The notes under the pieces: generated by a model | What the model was told of the DNA's origin: nothing | The model's database searches: none | Seen by the model: only the letters and a program-made list of their open reading frames with translations | Part shown: piece after piece, positions 18,828-28,578 of the stretch | Position numbering within the stretch: position 1 is the stretch's first letter | Layout: every line of letters starts with the position of its first letter | Source: an uncultured Alphaproteobacteria bacterium | GTDB taxonomy: Bacteria > Pseudomonadota > Alphaproteobacteria > UBA6615 | Reading direction: 5' to 3' | DNA length: 64,000 bases | Assembly (NCBI GenBank): GCA_943787745.1 | Contig: CALSNJ010000002.1 | Coordinates: forward strand, 248,001-312,000 | Position numbers and translations under genes: made by a program

Positions 18828-21011
18828 ATGATGCGTCAATTTGAACTTGTTGAGAAAGTTCGTGCCTACGATCCGAGTGCGGATGAGGATGCGCTGAACC
18901 GTGCCTATGTCTTTGCGATGAAGGCGCATGGGGCGCAGACCCGGGCTTCGGGCGACCCCTATTTCAGTCATCCGCTGGAAGTTGCGGGCATCCTGACCAA
19001 CTACCATCTTGATACGGCTTCGATCATCACAGCGCTCCTGCATGACACAATCGAAGACACCGAGGCCACGACTGAGGAAATCACTGAACTCTTCGGTGAA
19101 GAGGTCGCGCAGTTGGTCGATGGCGTGACGAAGCTGACCCAGCTTGAGTTGCAATCCGACCGTGCCAAGCAGGCAGAAAACTTCCGCAAATTGTTGCTGG
19201 CAATGAGCAAGGATATCCGTGTCCTCCTGGTCAAGCTGGCTGACCGTTTACACAATATGCGTACGCTGCATCATGTGCCGAAAGAAGAGCGCCGCCATCG
19301 CATTGCCCATGAGACGATGGACATCTACGCGCCGCTGGCCGAACGCATCGGCATGCACGACATCAAGGATGAATTGGAGGACCGGGCGTTTCGTGAGCTT
19401 TATCCTGATGCACGGGATTCGATCACACGCCGCCTCGAATTCCTGCGATCTGAAGGTGAAAGCGTTGTTGAGGCCGTACTCGGCGAGTTGCGCGATGTGT
19501 TCGCTGAAGCGGGGATTGAAGTGAATATCGCCGGGCGTGAGAAATCGCCCTATTCGATCTGGCGAAAGATGCAGCGGACCCATTCATCTGTCGAACAATT
19601 ATCCGATATCATTGCCTTTCGCGTGGTCGTGCCGACGGTGCCGGATTGTTATCAGGCGTTGGGCGTCGTGCACGGGCGCTATCAGGTCGTGCCCGGAAGA
19701 TTCAAAGACTACATTTCGACGCCAAAACCGAATGGTTATCGGTCATTGCACACCAGCGTGATTGGCCTCGCCGATCACCGTATCGAAATTCAGATCCGGA
19801 CTCAGGACATGCACGACGTGGCCGAACGGGGTGTTGCAGCACACTGGGTTTACAAGGAAACCGGCTCGGGCCCGGCGTCTGATGCGGTGCGGGAAGAGAA
19901 CCGTCAGTATCGCTGGCTTCAGGAGCTTCTCGAGATCCTAGAGAACGCTGTGGCGCCGGAAGACTTTCTCGCCCATACGCGCATGGAGATGTTTTCCGAT
20001 CAGGTCTTCTGCTTTTCCCCGCGCGGGGAAGTGTATTCGCTGCCGCGCGGCGCAACGCCGATCGACTTTGCTTATGCCGTCCATACCGATATTGGTGACA
20101 AAAGTGTCGGTGCGAAAATCAACGGGCGCAACATGCCGCTGCGCACGGTTCTGCAAAACGGGGATCAGGTCGAAATCCTGATATCCAAGAACCAGACACC
20201 GTCCCCGGACTGGGAAAAACTTGTCGTCACGGGCAAGGCGCGCTCTCGCATTCGGCGCGTGCTGCGTGAAGCCGAGATGCGCCAGTATGTTGATCTGGGC
20301 CGTGGAATTGTCGGCAAGGGGTTTGACCGGATTGGGGAAACGCTCGACGGCGCGTCTTTTGACAAAGCCCTGAAGGAATTCCATGCGGATTCGACCGACG
20401 ATCTGTTCGCGATGGTTGGGCAGGGCGTTTACACCGGACGAGATGTGGCCCGGGCGGTGTTCCCGGACAAGGTCAAAGACGAATCTGCAATGAAGAACGC
20501 AGCTTCGATATTTTCACTGCGTCGCAAGAAACGCCTGCCGACCGGGGATGGCAAACATGCCGTTCCGATCAGCGGTCTGACGCCTGGCATCGCCGTGCAT
20601 ATGGCCAAGTGCTGCTACCCGCTGCCCGGAGATCGCATTGTGGGTGTCATGACAACCGGCAAGGGCGTGACCATTCACACCATAGATTGCATGACTCTCG
20701 AGGCTTTCGCAGATAGTCCGGAACGTTGGGTGGATGTGTCCTGGGATCCGGATTCTGATCTGGGAACAACCGATCTGGTCAGCCGTCTGAACATTACGCT
20801 GGTCAATGAGCCGGGGAGTCTCGCGGAGATGGCTGCGACCATTGCCAGCGCCCACGGCAATATTTCAAATCTGAAGTTTACCAACCGGACGGCGGACTTC
20901 TTCGATATGGTCGTTGATATTGAAGTCGCTGACGCCAAACACCTGAACAACATTGTGACGACTTTGCACGGACATAGATCAGTCAGCACTGTCGAGCGCG
21001 CCCGCAGCTGA
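18828..21011 (+). CDS. rsh: bifunctional (p)ppGpp synthetase/hydrolase RelA/SpoT
   Basis: Makes and degrades the stringent-response alarmone (p)ppGpp. The N-terminal HD hydrolase domain is intact (HPLEVAGIL with His48, LLHDTIEDT with His72, Asp73, Glu76, Asp77). The synthetase domain (about residues 230-350) contains RFKDYISTPKPNGYRSLHT; the RxKD form at 291-294 is the one found in bifunctional enzymes, not EXDD of dedicated RelA. TGS (about 405-465) and C-terminal ACT (about 655-727) regulatory domains follow. At 727 aa it is typical of the single alphaproteobacterial Rsh. It is followed by pdxJ 73 nt later. Confidence 0.97.
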   Translation: MMRQFELVEKVRAYDPSADEDALNRAYVFAMKAHGAQTRASGDPYFSHPLEVAGILTNYHLDTASIITALLHDTIEDTEATTEEITELFGEEVAQLVDGVTKLTQLELQSDRAKQAENFRKLLLAMSKDIRVLLVKLADRLHNMRTLHHVPKEERRHRIAHETMDIYAPLAERIGMHDIKDELEDRAFRELYPDARDSITRRLEFLRSEGESVVEAVLGELRDVFAEAGIEVNIAGREKSPYSIWRKMQRTHSSVEQLSDIIAFRVVVPTVPDCYQALGVVHGRYQVVPGRFKDYISTPKPNGYRSLHTSVIGLADHRIEIQIRTQDMHDVAERGVAAHWVYKETGSGPASDAVREENRQYRWLQELLEILENAVAPEDFLAHTRMEMFSDQVFCFSPRGEVYSLPRGATPIDFAYAVHTDIGDKSVGAKINGRNMPLRTVLQNGDQVEILISKNQTPSPDWEKLVVTGKARSRIRRVLREAEMRQYVDLGRGIVGKGFDRIGETLDGASFDKALKEFHADSTDDLFAMVGQGVYTGRDVARAVFPDKVKDESAMKNAASIFSLRRKKRLPTGDGKHAVPISGLTPGIAVHMAKCCYPLPGDRIVGVMTTGKGVTIHTIDCMTLEAFADSPERWVDVSWDPDSDLGTTDLVSRLNITLVNEPGSLAEMAATIASAHGNISNLKFTNRTADFFDMVVDIEVADAKHLNNIVTTLHGHRSVSTVERARS

Positions 21012-21084
21012 CCACGACACGCCTTGACCTTCCATCCGAGAAGTTCGATTCTACCGTCTGTTCCCGAAACCATGAGACAGTTCA

Positions 21085-21852
21085 ATGGCTTCTGATCTGC
21101 GCCTCGGCGTCAATGTTGATCATGTGGCGACCATCCGCAACGCCCGCGGTGGCGGTCTGCCCGACCCTGTCCGTGCGGCGCGCGCCGCCGCGGCAGCAGG
21201 CGCTGACAGCATTGTTGCCCACCTGCGCGAGGACCGACGGCACATCTCGGATGATGACCTCATCCGCTTGCTTGAGGCCATCGATATCCCGCTAACCCTT
21301 GAAATGGCGGCGACCGATGAGATGCTGGATATTGCGCTTCGTCATGCGCCTCATGCGGTTTGCATTGTGCCCGAACGGCGTGAGGAGCGAACCACAGAAG
21401 GTGGCCTCGATGTGGTCGGAGGTCACAATCACCTCAAGCGGTTTGTCGATGACCTTGGTGAACGCGGTGCCATTGTTTCCATGTTCATTGAGCCCGATCG
21501 CGCGCAGCTTGATGCGTCGCGTTCTATCGGTGCTCCGGCTGTCGAAATTCATGTTGGTGCCTATTGTGATGCCCTGTCGGAAGGGGATACGGAGGAGGCT
21601 GAGCGGCTTTATGCCCGGATCGAGGATGCCGCAGAATATGGAACCGGGATCGGTCTGAAGATGCATGCCGGACATGGCATAACCTTTGATACCGTCGGGC
21701 CAATTGCGGCAATCAAAGAGATAGAAGAACTCAACATCGGTCACTTTTTGATTGGTGAAGCCATCTTTGGTGGCCTCGACAGCTCAATCAAGCGCATGCG
21801 TGCGCTGATGGACAAGGCCCGGGCGGATTCACTGGGCGAGGCCAGCGCATGA
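21085..21852 (+). CDS. pdxJ: pyridoxine 5'-phosphate synthase
   Basis: Last step of DXP-dependent vitamin B6 synthesis, condensing 3-amino-2-oxopropyl phosphate with DXP. The barrel opens [18 protein letters not shown], continues with [12 protein letters not shown] and [19 protein letters not shown], and closes with [13 protein letters not shown] and [11 protein letters not shown]. At 255 aa it is slightly longer than E. coli PdxJ (243 aa), at the C-terminus. It overlaps acpS by 4 nt (ATGA), giving the classical pdxJ-acpS pair. Confidence 0.97.
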   Translation: MASDLRLGVNVDHVATIRNARGGGLPDPVRAARAAAAAGADSIVAHLREDRRHISDDDLIRLLEAIDIPLTLEMAATDEMLDIALRHAPHAVCIVPERREERTTEGGLDVVGGHNHLKRFVDDLGERGAIVSMFIEPDRAQLDASRSIGAPAVEIHVGAYCDALSEGDTEEAERLYARIEDAAEYGTGIGLKMHAGHGITFDTVGPIAAIKEIEELNIGHFLIGEAIFGGLDSSIKRMRALMDKARADSLGEASA

Positions 21853-22301
21853 GTGAAGACAACCCCGTAAAGCCACCTGTTCCGATGTATCCCATGATTA
21901 TCGGACTGGGGAGTGACCTGATTGATATCACGCGTGTTGAACGGACTCTCGAGCGGTTCGGAGATCGCTTCACGATGCGTTGCTTTACAGAAACGGAGCG
22001 GGTGAAGTCTGACCGCCGCCTCAAGCGTGCCGACAGCTACGCCAAGCGCTATGCCGCCAAAGAAGCATGTTCCAAAGCACTGGGCACAGGGTTTCGCAAA
22101 GGTGTGTTCTGGTGCGATATGGGAGTGATCAACCTTCCATCAGGAAAGCCGACAATGCATCTGACAAATGGTGCCGCTGCGCGCCTGGCTGAAATCACGC
22201 CGCCGGGTATGAAACCACTTATCGAACTGTCCATTACGGACGAACCGCCCCTGGCGCAGGCGATTGTCATCATCTCTGCGATTCCCGATATCGTGGACTA
22301 G
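21849..22301 (+). CDS. acpS: holo-[acyl-carrier-protein] synthase
   Basis: Transfers 4'-phosphopantetheine from CoA to acyl carrier protein. The catalytic motifs are [20 protein letters not shown] and [16 protein letters not shown], with the Mg-binding Asp and Glu. The ATG overlapping the pdxJ stop gives 150 aa with a 15-residue extra N-terminus; an ATG at 21894 (MIIGLGSDL) would give the canonical start but has no SD, so the upstream start is kept. Coupled to pdxJ; lepB follows after 105 nt. Confidence 0.95.
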   Translation: MSEDNPVKPPVPMYPMIIGLGSDLIDITRVERTLERFGDRFTMRCFTETERVKSDRRLKRADSYAKRYAAKEACSKALGTGFRKGVFWCDMGVINLPSGKPTMHLTNGAAARLAEITPPGMKPLIELSITDEPPLAQAIVIISAIPDIVD

Positions 22302-22406
22302 GACACCATGGCATGGCTGCGCTGTTCCTTTCGTGACTGGCGCAATCGCCGTGACGCGTTTAGAAACCGCGTTTCCGCTGCGGTATGAAGTTGCAAAGGT
22401 CGTAGA

Positions 22407-23150
22407 ATGTCGAAAGACAAGAAACAGAAATCAGGCGGCACGTTCGAGACGTTGCGCACAATTGTCTACGCCTTGCTGATTGCCGGGGTGGTGCGGGCTT
22501 TTCTGTTCCAGCCTTTCAATATTCCTTCGGGCTCGATGATTCCGACCTTGTTGATTGGTGACTACCTTTTCGTCTCGAAATACTCATACGGCTATAGTCG
22601 GTACTCGTTTCCATTCGGCGTGGGTTTTTTCTCCGGCCGGATATTTGGCAGTGCGCCGGAGCGTGGCGACGTTGCGGTGTTCCGTCATCCGCCGACCAAT
22701 CGGGATGATTTCATCAAGCGCCTTGTGGGGGTGCCGGGGGATCGCATTCAAATGATCAACGGCCGCTTGCATCTCAACGGTGAGATTGTGCCGCGGCGTC
22801 GGATTGAGGATCATCTTTCACGTGATTTCCGCGGCAGCGTGCGCCGTGTGCCGCAATATGAGGAAACGCTCCCCGGTGGTAGGACCTATACGATTCGTGA
22901 GGGCCTTGCCGATCGTGGCGGAGTCGATAACACGCGTGAATTTGTTGTGCCGCCGGGAAACTATTTCGCCATGGGCGACAATCGCGATGACAGCAATGAC
23001 AGCCGCAGCTGGGGGTTTGTCCCCGACCAGAACCTCATCGGGCGTGCCGAGATGATCTTCTTCTCCACAGATGGTTCAGCAGGCTGGCTGAAGCCATGGG
23101 GCTGGATCCAGGCGACGCGTTTCAATCGCATTTTTGATTCCATCGATTGA
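22407..23150 (+). CDS. lepB: signal peptidase I
   Basis: Inner-membrane Ser/Lys protease that cleaves signal peptides from exported proteins. One N-terminal transmembrane helix (about residues 15-35) leads to the catalytic PSGSMIPTL with Ser43; general base Lys104 is in DFIKRLVGVPGD. The MGDNRDDSNDSRSWGFV motif near 192-207 completes the S26 family pattern. At 247 aa it is normal for this class. The TGA stop overlaps the rnc ATG by 1 nt. Confidence 0.97.
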   Translation: MSKDKKQKSGGTFETLRTIVYALLIAGVVRAFLFQPFNIPSGSMIPTLLIGDYLFVSKYSYGYSRYSFPFGVGFFSGRIFGSAPERGDVAVFRHPPTNRDDFIKRLVGVPGDRIQMINGRLHLNGEIVPRRRIEDHLSRDFRGSVRRVPQYEETLPGGRTYTIREGLADRGGVDNTREFVVPPGNYFAMGDNRDDSNDSRSWGFVPDQNLIGRAEMIFFSTDGSAGWLKPWGWIQATRFNRIFDSID

Positions 23151-23818
23151 TGGCTAAGGGCCCCGCCATTGAAGAGTTGTTCGGGACGCTGGGTCACCGC
23201 TTTTCCAACCGTGGCCTTTTGATTCGGGCGCTCAGTCATTCGAGTGTGGCAGGGCCGGAATCCTATGAGAGACTGGAGTTTCTCGGAGATCGTGTGCTGG
23301 GACTGGTTGTGGCGCAATTGCTGCTCGAGCGGTTTCCGGCCGAAAATGAAGGTGAAATCGGACGTCGGTTTGCGGCCTTGGTGCAGGCCAGCACGCTGGC
23401 CCGGGTGGGTGCGGATATCGGCGTTGAGCGTTTTGCGCGCGTGTCCCCGGGTGTGCTGAACGAAAACATCGTGGCCGATATGGTCGAAGCACTGATTGCG
23501 GCCGTCTATCTGGATGGTGGTATGACTTCTGCGGAAGCCTTTATCCGTCGGATTTGGGACCCGTTGGTGGAACAAAAGTCTCGGCCACCACGAGACCCAA
23601 AGACGGCATTGCAGGAATGGGCGCAGTCAAAAGGGCATGGATTGCCCGTATATAGTGATGTCGGCCGCCGTGGCCCCGATCACCAACCGGAGTTTACCGT
23701 GGAAGTATCACTGGAAGGTCAGGAACCGGCGCGTGCGTCCGGACCAAGCAAGCGCGCTGCTGAGCAGGATGCCGCTGCTGGGATGTTGGCCCGGCTGGGG
23801 GTCAAGCAAGATGCCTGA
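23150..23818 (+). CDS. rnc: ribonuclease III
   Basis: Double-strand-specific endoribonuclease for rRNA and mRNA processing. The catalytic signature ERLEFLGDRVL lies at residues 40-50, and ENIVADMVEALIAAVYLDGG at about 105-124 supplies the second acidic cluster. A double-stranded RNA-binding domain (about 150-220) ends in SKRAAEQDAAAGMLARL. The ATG at 23150 is used; the TTG just before it is in-frame but inside lepB. It overlaps lepB by 1 nt and era by 8 nt, so the three genes are tightly coupled. Confidence 0.97.
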   Translation: MAKGPAIEELFGTLGHRFSNRGLLIRALSHSSVAGPESYERLEFLGDRVLGLVVAQLLLERFPAENEGEIGRRFAALVQASTLARVGADIGVERFARVSPGVLNENIVADMVEALIAAVYLDGGMTSAEAFIRRIWDPLVEQKSRPPRDPKTALQEWAQSKGHGLPVYSDVGRRGPDHQPEFTVEVSLEGQEPARASGPSKRAAEQDAAAGMLARLGVKQDA

Positions 23819-24713
23819 CGGACAGACAAACTGCGGTGTCGTGTCGGTGCTCGGCGCGCCCAATGCCGGCAAATCAACTTTGGTCAATCGATTGGTCGGC
23901 GCCAAAGTCTCGATTGTCTCACCGAAGGTTCAGACGACACGAATTCGCGTGCGGGGTGTAGCCCTGCGGGAGAACACGCAAATCGTCTATGTCGATACGC
24001 CGGGTATTTTTGTGCCCAAGCGACGGCTGGACCGGGCGATGGTGGACGCCGCCTGGAGCGGTGCATCCGATGCAGATGCCGTCATCCTGCTGGTGGACGC
24101 CAAGCGCGGCGTAGATCCCGATACGCGACGCATTGCCGAAGGCTTGAAGGAACGGGGAGGGCCGGTCACGCTTGTCATCAACAAGGTGGATACGGTTCGC
24201 CGGGAAGTCCTGCTTGCACTGGCCGACGAACTCAATGGGTTGGTGGATTTTGACCGTACGTTCATGATTTCAGCACTCAATGGCAGTGGGGTGATTGATC
24301 TGGAAGAAGAACTCGCCAGTCGTATGCCCGTGGGTCCCTGGCTGTTTCCAGAGGATGAAATTTCAGATTTGCCGCAACGCCTGCTGGCCGCCGAACTCAC
24401 CCGCGAAAAAGCCTATCTCTACCTTCATCAGGAATTGCCCTATGCCCTGGCCGTCGGCACGGAGAGCTGGGAGGATTTCGAGAATGGCAGTGTGCGGATT
24501 GAGCAGGCGATCACGGTCGCGCGCGAATCTCACAAGGGCATTGTGGTCGGCAAAGGCGGTCAAATGATCCGCCGCATTCGTTCTGAGGCTCAAGAGGAAC
24601 TGGCGGAGCTGCTGGGGCGAGAAGTGCATTTGTTTGTGCGCGTGAAGGTGCGGGAAAAATGGGCAGAAGATCCCGGACATTTCCGCGAATGGGGCCTTCG
24701 CTTCGACGCGTGA
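23811..24713 (+). CDS. era: GTPase Era
   Basis: GTPase with a KH domain that binds 16S rRNA during 30S assembly. GTPase motifs are G1 GAPNAGKST (residues 15-23), G3 DTPG and G4 NKVD. The KH motif GIVVGKGGQMIRRI lies near residue 245 and the protein ends with the conserved EKWAEDPGHFREWGL. The ATG at 23811, 8 nt inside rnc, gives 300 aa; the longer frame is simply rnc sequence in another frame. recO follows 80 nt later. Confidence 0.97.
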   Translation: MPDGQTNCGVVSVLGAPNAGKSTLVNRLVGAKVSIVSPKVQTTRIRVRGVALRENTQIVYVDTPGIFVPKRRLDRAMVDAAWSGASDADAVILLVDAKRGVDPDTRRIAEGLKERGGPVTLVINKVDTVRREVLLALADELNGLVDFDRTFMISALNGSGVIDLEEELASRMPVGPWLFPEDEISDLPQRLLAAELTREKAYLYLHQELPYALAVGTESWEDFENGSVRIEQAITVARESHKGIVVGKGGQMIRRIRSEAQEELAELLGREVHLFVRVKVREKWAEDPGHFREWGLRFDA

Positions 24714-24793
24714 GCCCATGGGAACCTGCCCGCATTGCCACGGCGCGACAAAGTATGTTCCATGAAAGCCTACTGATGGGTTGAGAAAACCAA

Positions 24794-25561
24794 ATGGATT
24801 GGCGTGACGAAGGTATCGTGCTGGCTGCGCGGCCGCATGGTGAGGGAGCTGCGGTGGTGCAGTTGCTCACGCGCGACCACGGGCGTCACGCGGGCCTGAT
24901 GCATGGCGGAGACTCGCGCAGCAAACGTGGGATTGTTCAGCCCGGCAACCTCGTCGATGCTGTCTGGCGTGCACGCCTGACCGAGCATCTCGGTCGATAC
25001 ACCATTGAGCCCGTACGTCATGTGGCCGCGCAGTTCATGGATGACCCGGCCCGACTGGCCGCGTTATCGGCAGCTTGCGCGGTTGTCGAAGCGGTGATCC
25101 CCGAACGTGAACCGCATCCCGGACTGTATGCTGCGACGGGTGCTTTGCTCGATGCGCTTTCGGGCGGGGAGCGTGATATATGGCCAGCGGTTTATATTCA
25201 GTGGGAGCTTGGCCTGCTTCACGAGCTCGGCTTTGGACTTGATCTGGGCTCGTGTGCGGCGACTGGTGAAACCGAGAATCTGATTTATGTAAGTCCGCGT
25301 ACCGGTCGGGCTGTATCACGTGCGGCGGGAGAGCCCTACCGCGAGCGTATGCTGACCCTGCCATCCTTCCTGCGCCCGGATGGGCGGGGTGGAGGGGCCG
25401 ATGACGCAGATTTTGCCGCGGGATTGAAGCTGACAGGTTTTTTTCTGGCGCGTCATGCATTTGATCCGCTTGATCGTGGGCTGCCCGCGGCCCGCGAGCG
25501 TCTGGATGTGCTGATCTCGCGATCATCGGAAAGCACGGAATCGCCTTCTGCTGATTGTTGA
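24794..25561 (+). CDS. recO: DNA repair protein RecO
   Basis: Mediator that loads RecA on SSB-coated DNA in the RecF pathway. The N-terminal OB-fold starts MDWRDEGIVLAARPHGEGAAVV, with LLTRDHGRHAGL next, and the helical region contains IQWELGLLHELGFGLDL, a well-kept RecO motif. The paired cysteines of the zinc-binding forms are not evident (one Cys at SCAATGET). At 255 aa it is of normal length. The rnc-era-recO order is widespread. Confidence 0.94.
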   Translation: MDWRDEGIVLAARPHGEGAAVVQLLTRDHGRHAGLMHGGDSRSKRGIVQPGNLVDAVWRARLTEHLGRYTIEPVRHVAAQFMDDPARLAALSAACAVVEAVIPEREPHPGLYAATGALLDALSGGERDIWPAVYIQWELGLLHELGFGLDLGSCAATGETENLIYVSPRTGRAVSRAAGEPYRERMLTLPSFLRPDGRGGGADDADFAAGLKLTGFFLARHAFDPLDRGLPAARERLDVLISRSSESTESPSADC

Positions 25562-25614
25562 GGTGAATCAGGCGCGGGGCCTACAAGGAGCATCTGTTCA
25601 CTGGAGAATTTAAG

Positions 25615-27837
25615 ATGACTGTTGTTGGTGGCGGTGTGCGTCAGGAAGCATTCAAGGATGCGCTTAGTGAGCGCTATCTGAGCTATGCACTGTCCACGAT
25701 TATGGCGCGATCCCTGCCGGATGTGCGCGATGGTCTGAAACCGGTGCATCGCCGTTTGTTGCATGCGATGCGTCAGCTCAAGCTCGATCCGGATCAGGGC
25801 TACAAGAAATGTGCCCGTGTGGTGGGTGATGTCATGGGTAAATACCATCCCCATGGCGATCAGGCGATTTACGATGCACTGGTGCGTCTGGCACAGGAGT
25901 TTGCGGTTCGGTATCCGCTGGTCGACGGTCAGGGCAATTTCGGCAATGTCGACGGCGATAATGCAGCGGCGATGCGCTACACCGAGGCGCGCATGACCGA
26001 AGTCGCGCAAGCCTTGCTTGATGGCATCGACGAAGATGCCGTGGATTTTCGCGAAACCTATGACGGCGAGGGCAGCGAGCCGGTTGTTCTGCCATCAAAC
26101 TTTCCGAACCTGCTGGCAAATGGTGCGACCGGCATTGCGGTGGGTATGGCGAGCAGTATTCCACCCCATAATGTCGGTGAAATTTGCGATGCGCTGGCTC
26201 ATTTGCTGAAAACGCCCAACGCGACCATCGCAAAGCTCGTGGATTTTATGCCGGGACCCGATTTCCCGACCGGTGGAAAGCTGGTGGAAGACCGCGCGAC
26301 GGTCGCAGAAGCCTATGCTTCGGGTCGCGGCAGCTTTCGGGTTCGTGCCCAATGGGTGAGCGAGGATCTCGGTCGCGGTCAGTATCAGGTCGTGATCACC
26401 GAAATTCCTTATCAGGTTCAGAAAGCACGTCTGATCGAGCGCATCGCCGAGCTGATGCACAATCGCAAGCTCCCGCTATTGGGCGATATTCGCGATGAAT
26501 CCGCCGAAGACATTCGGCTTGTGCTGGAGCCCAAAAGCCGGAATGTCACGGCTGAGATGTTGATGGAGAGCCTGTTCCGCAATACGGAAATGGAATCGCG
26601 CTTTTCGCTGAACATGAATGTGCTCGACGCGGATCATGTACCGCGTGTCATGAATTTGCGTGAAGTCCTGCAAGCATACATCGATCACCGTCACAACGTG
26701 TTGATCCGCCGGACCAAACACCGGCTGGAGAAAATCACCGATCGCCTGAATGTTCTGAAAGGCTACATGGTCGTTTTCCTCAATCTGGATGAGGTGATTG
26801 CGATCATTCGCGAAGAAGATGACCCGCGTGCGGTCATGAAGAAGCGCTGGGACCTCAATGATGCGCAGGTCGATGCCATTCTCAACATGCGTTTGCGGTC
26901 TTTGCGCCGGCTCGAGGAAATCGCAATTCGCGAAGAGATCGAAGGACTTGAGGGGGAACAGAAGTCTCTCAAAGGCCTCCTCAAAGACAAGGCCAGGCGA
27001 ATCAAGCATCTGGCCGGTGAAGTTGCAGACTTGAAAAAGGCCTTTGGTCAGAAAACCGAGCTCGGCAAGCGACGGACAGAGATTGGCGACGCGCCGGATC
27101 CCGTGGCCGTGCCGGTTGAGGCCATGATCGAACGCGAGCCGGTCACCGTTGTGTGTTCTGAAAAAGGCTGGGTCCGTGCCATCCGCGGTCACGGTCTGGA
27201 TCAGACTGAGCTGAAGTTCAAGGAAGGTGACAAAGGGCGTTTTGCTGTTGAGGCCGAAACGACGGATAAGCTTCTGGTGTTCGGCACCAATGGGCGTTTC
27301 TACACTGTGGGGATCGACAAGCTTCCCGGTGGCCGGGGGCATGGCGAGCCATTGCGGCTGATGTTCGATATGGGGAACGATGCCGATATTGTCTCGCTGC
27401 ATGTCTACAAACCGGGTGCCAAACTTGTTGTGGCGTCCAGTGACGGACGCGGTTTTGTCGTGGGCGAGGATGATGTCATTGCCCAGACCAAGAACGGGAA
27501 ACTGGTCCTCAACGTGAAGGGTGATGTGGAGGCGGCGGCCTGTGGCCCGGCAGAGGGCGACCATCTCGCGGTACTTGGTAAAAAGCGCAAACTTCTGGTC
27601 TTCCCGCTGTCCGAATTGCCGGAAATGTCACGTGGTCGTGGGGTAAAGCTCCAAAGCTACTCGGGCGACAGTCTTGCAGATGTGGCGGTCTTCACCATGA
27701 AGGAGGGCCTGACGACCCAGACAGGGGACCGACATCGGACATTTACTGCTGATGAGCTCGCCGAATGGATCGGAAAACGCGCCCAGGCAGGGCGTAAGGT
27801 TCCACGCGGTTTCCCGGCGGCACCGCGGTTCAGTTGA
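25615..27837 (+). CDS. parC: DNA topoisomerase IV subunit A
   Basis: Cuts and religates DNA to decatenate daughter chromosomes together with ParE. The N-terminal domain includes [22 protein letters not shown]-type sequence, a helix-turn-helix with [19 protein letters not shown], and the active-site Tyr122 in AMRYTEARM. The quinolone-contact position equivalent to E. coli Ser80 is Gln83. The C-terminal six-bladed region is of ParC type, with no GyrA box (QRRGGKG) visible. At 740 aa it is full length. No parE is in the window. Confidence 0.95.
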   Translation: MTVVGGGVRQEAFKDALSERYLSYALSTIMARSLPDVRDGLKPVHRRLLHAMRQLKLDPDQGYKKCARVVGDVMGKYHPHGDQAIYDALVRLAQEFAVRYPLVDGQGNFGNVDGDNAAAMRYTEARMTEVAQALLDGIDEDAVDFRETYDGEGSEPVVLPSNFPNLLANGATGIAVGMASSIPPHNVGEICDALAHLLKTPNATIAKLVDFMPGPDFPTGGKLVEDRATVAEAYASGRGSFRVRAQWVSEDLGRGQYQVVITEIPYQVQKARLIERIAELMHNRKLPLLGDIRDESAEDIRLVLEPKSRNVTAEMLMESLFRNTEMESRFSLNMNVLDADHVPRVMNLREVLQAYIDHRHNVLIRRTKHRLEKITDRLNVLKGYMVVFLNLDEVIAIIREEDDPRAVMKKRWDLNDAQVDAILNMRLRSLRRLEEIAIREEIEGLEGEQKSLKGLLKDKARRIKHLAGEVADLKKAFGQKTELGKRRTEIGDAPDPVAVPVEAMIEREPVTVVCSEKGWVRAIRGHGLDQTELKFKEGDKGRFAVEAETTDKLLVFGTNGRFYTVGIDKLPGGRGHGEPLRLMFDMGNDADIVSLHVYKPGAKLVVASSDGRGFVVGEDDVIAQTKNGKLVLNVKGDVEAAACGPAEGDHLAVLGKKRKLLVFPLSELPEMSRGRGVKLQSYSGDSLADVAVFTMKEGLTTQTGDRHRTFTADELAEWIGKRAQAGRKVPRGFPAAPRFS

Positions 27838-27915
27838 CCGGTGCCCCATATTGTCGGGATGTGGTGAAGCTGATAACAGTCTCAACGTGAATTTCATCCG
27901 TCCAACCGGAGACAA

Positions 27916-28509
27916 ATGATGCAAGCAGTCCCGGGCAGCGCGCCCACATTGATCAACGCCCTTTGGCCCCGTGAAACCGGCGGCCTGCTTCGGCTGGCTC
28001 TACTGGCTTTTGCGGGAAGCATTTTGATGGCCCTGTCGGCAAAGGTGCAGGTGCCCATGTGGCCGGTGCCAATGACCATGCAAACATTTGCCGTGCTGGT
28101 GATTGCGATGGCTTATGGCGCGCGTTTGGCGGGCGCAACCATTTTGCTCTATCTGGCTGAAGGCGCGATCGGATTGCCGGTTTTCGCAAGCGGTGGCGGT
28201 GTGCTTTACATGGCGGGCCCGACCGGCGGTTATCTCGCAGGATTCCTTGTTGCCGCTGTTCTTGTTGGATGGCTCGCAGAGCGCGGTTGGGACCGGAACG
28301 TGGTTTTGACCTTCCTGGCCAACATGGCAGGTACAGCAATCATTTTTGCGCTGGGTGTGGCCTGGTTGTCCGGCATTGTTGGCGGGCTTGAGAAGGCTAT
28401 CGTTGCGGGGTTCCAGCCGTTTATTGCTGGTGCGTTCGTTAAGATTGCTCTGGCCGCTGCCGTGCTCCCGCTGGTTTGGAAGCTTTTGCCCAAGCGATCT
28501 GCTGACTAG
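27916..28509 (+). CDS. bioY: biotin transporter BioY
   Basis: Membrane S-component for biotin uptake. Six hydrophobic helices span the 197 residues. Family motifs are AKVQVPMWPVPMTMQTFAVL near residues 38-57, GARLAGATILLYLAEGAIGLP, and FASGGGVLYMAGPTGGYLAGFL near 94-115. An SD-like ggag lies 7 nt before the ATG. No EcfA or EcfT genes are alongside, so this is either a solitary BioY or uses energising subunits encoded elsewhere. No BioR-type site (ttatctataa) is seen in the 78-nt upstream gap. Confidence 0.95.
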   Translation: MMQAVPGSAPTLINALWPRETGGLLRLALLAFAGSILMALSAKVQVPMWPVPMTMQTFAVLVIAMAYGARLAGATILLYLAEGAIGLPVFASGGGVLYMAGPTGGYLAGFLVAAVLVGWLAERGWDRNVVLTFLANMAGTAIIFALGVAWLSGIVGGLEKAIVAGFQPFIAGAFVKIALAAAVLPLVWKLLPKRSAD

Positions 28510-28530
28510 ATAAAGCGATGTGTTCAATGA

Positions 28531-28559
28531 AAACGGCCGCCTTTTGGGCGGCCGTTTTT
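28531..28559. terminator. bidirectional terminator between bioY and the TRAP permease gene
   Basis: A perfect 10-bp stem aacggccgcc/ggcggccgtt with a 5-nt loop, a T run after it on the plus strand and an A run before it, so it can end both convergent transcripts. Confidence 0.9.
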
Positions 28560-28578
28560 GATTCAGATGGTCATGCGA

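Noticed and set aside
22308-22388. 26-codon frame starting at an ATG between acpS and lepB
   Set aside because: Arg-rich, no SD, no family; likely chance.
26476-27564. 362-aa minus-strand frame over parC
   Set aside because: Antisense to conserved ParC sequence, with no SD and no family similarity.
25615-27837. GyrA as an alternative for the topoisomerase subunit
   Set aside because: At 740 aa it is short for GyrA, no GyrA box is seen, and the C-terminal half is of ParC type.
27916-28509. BioR operator near bioY
   Set aside because: The 78-nt upstream gap contains no ttatctataa-like palindrome.
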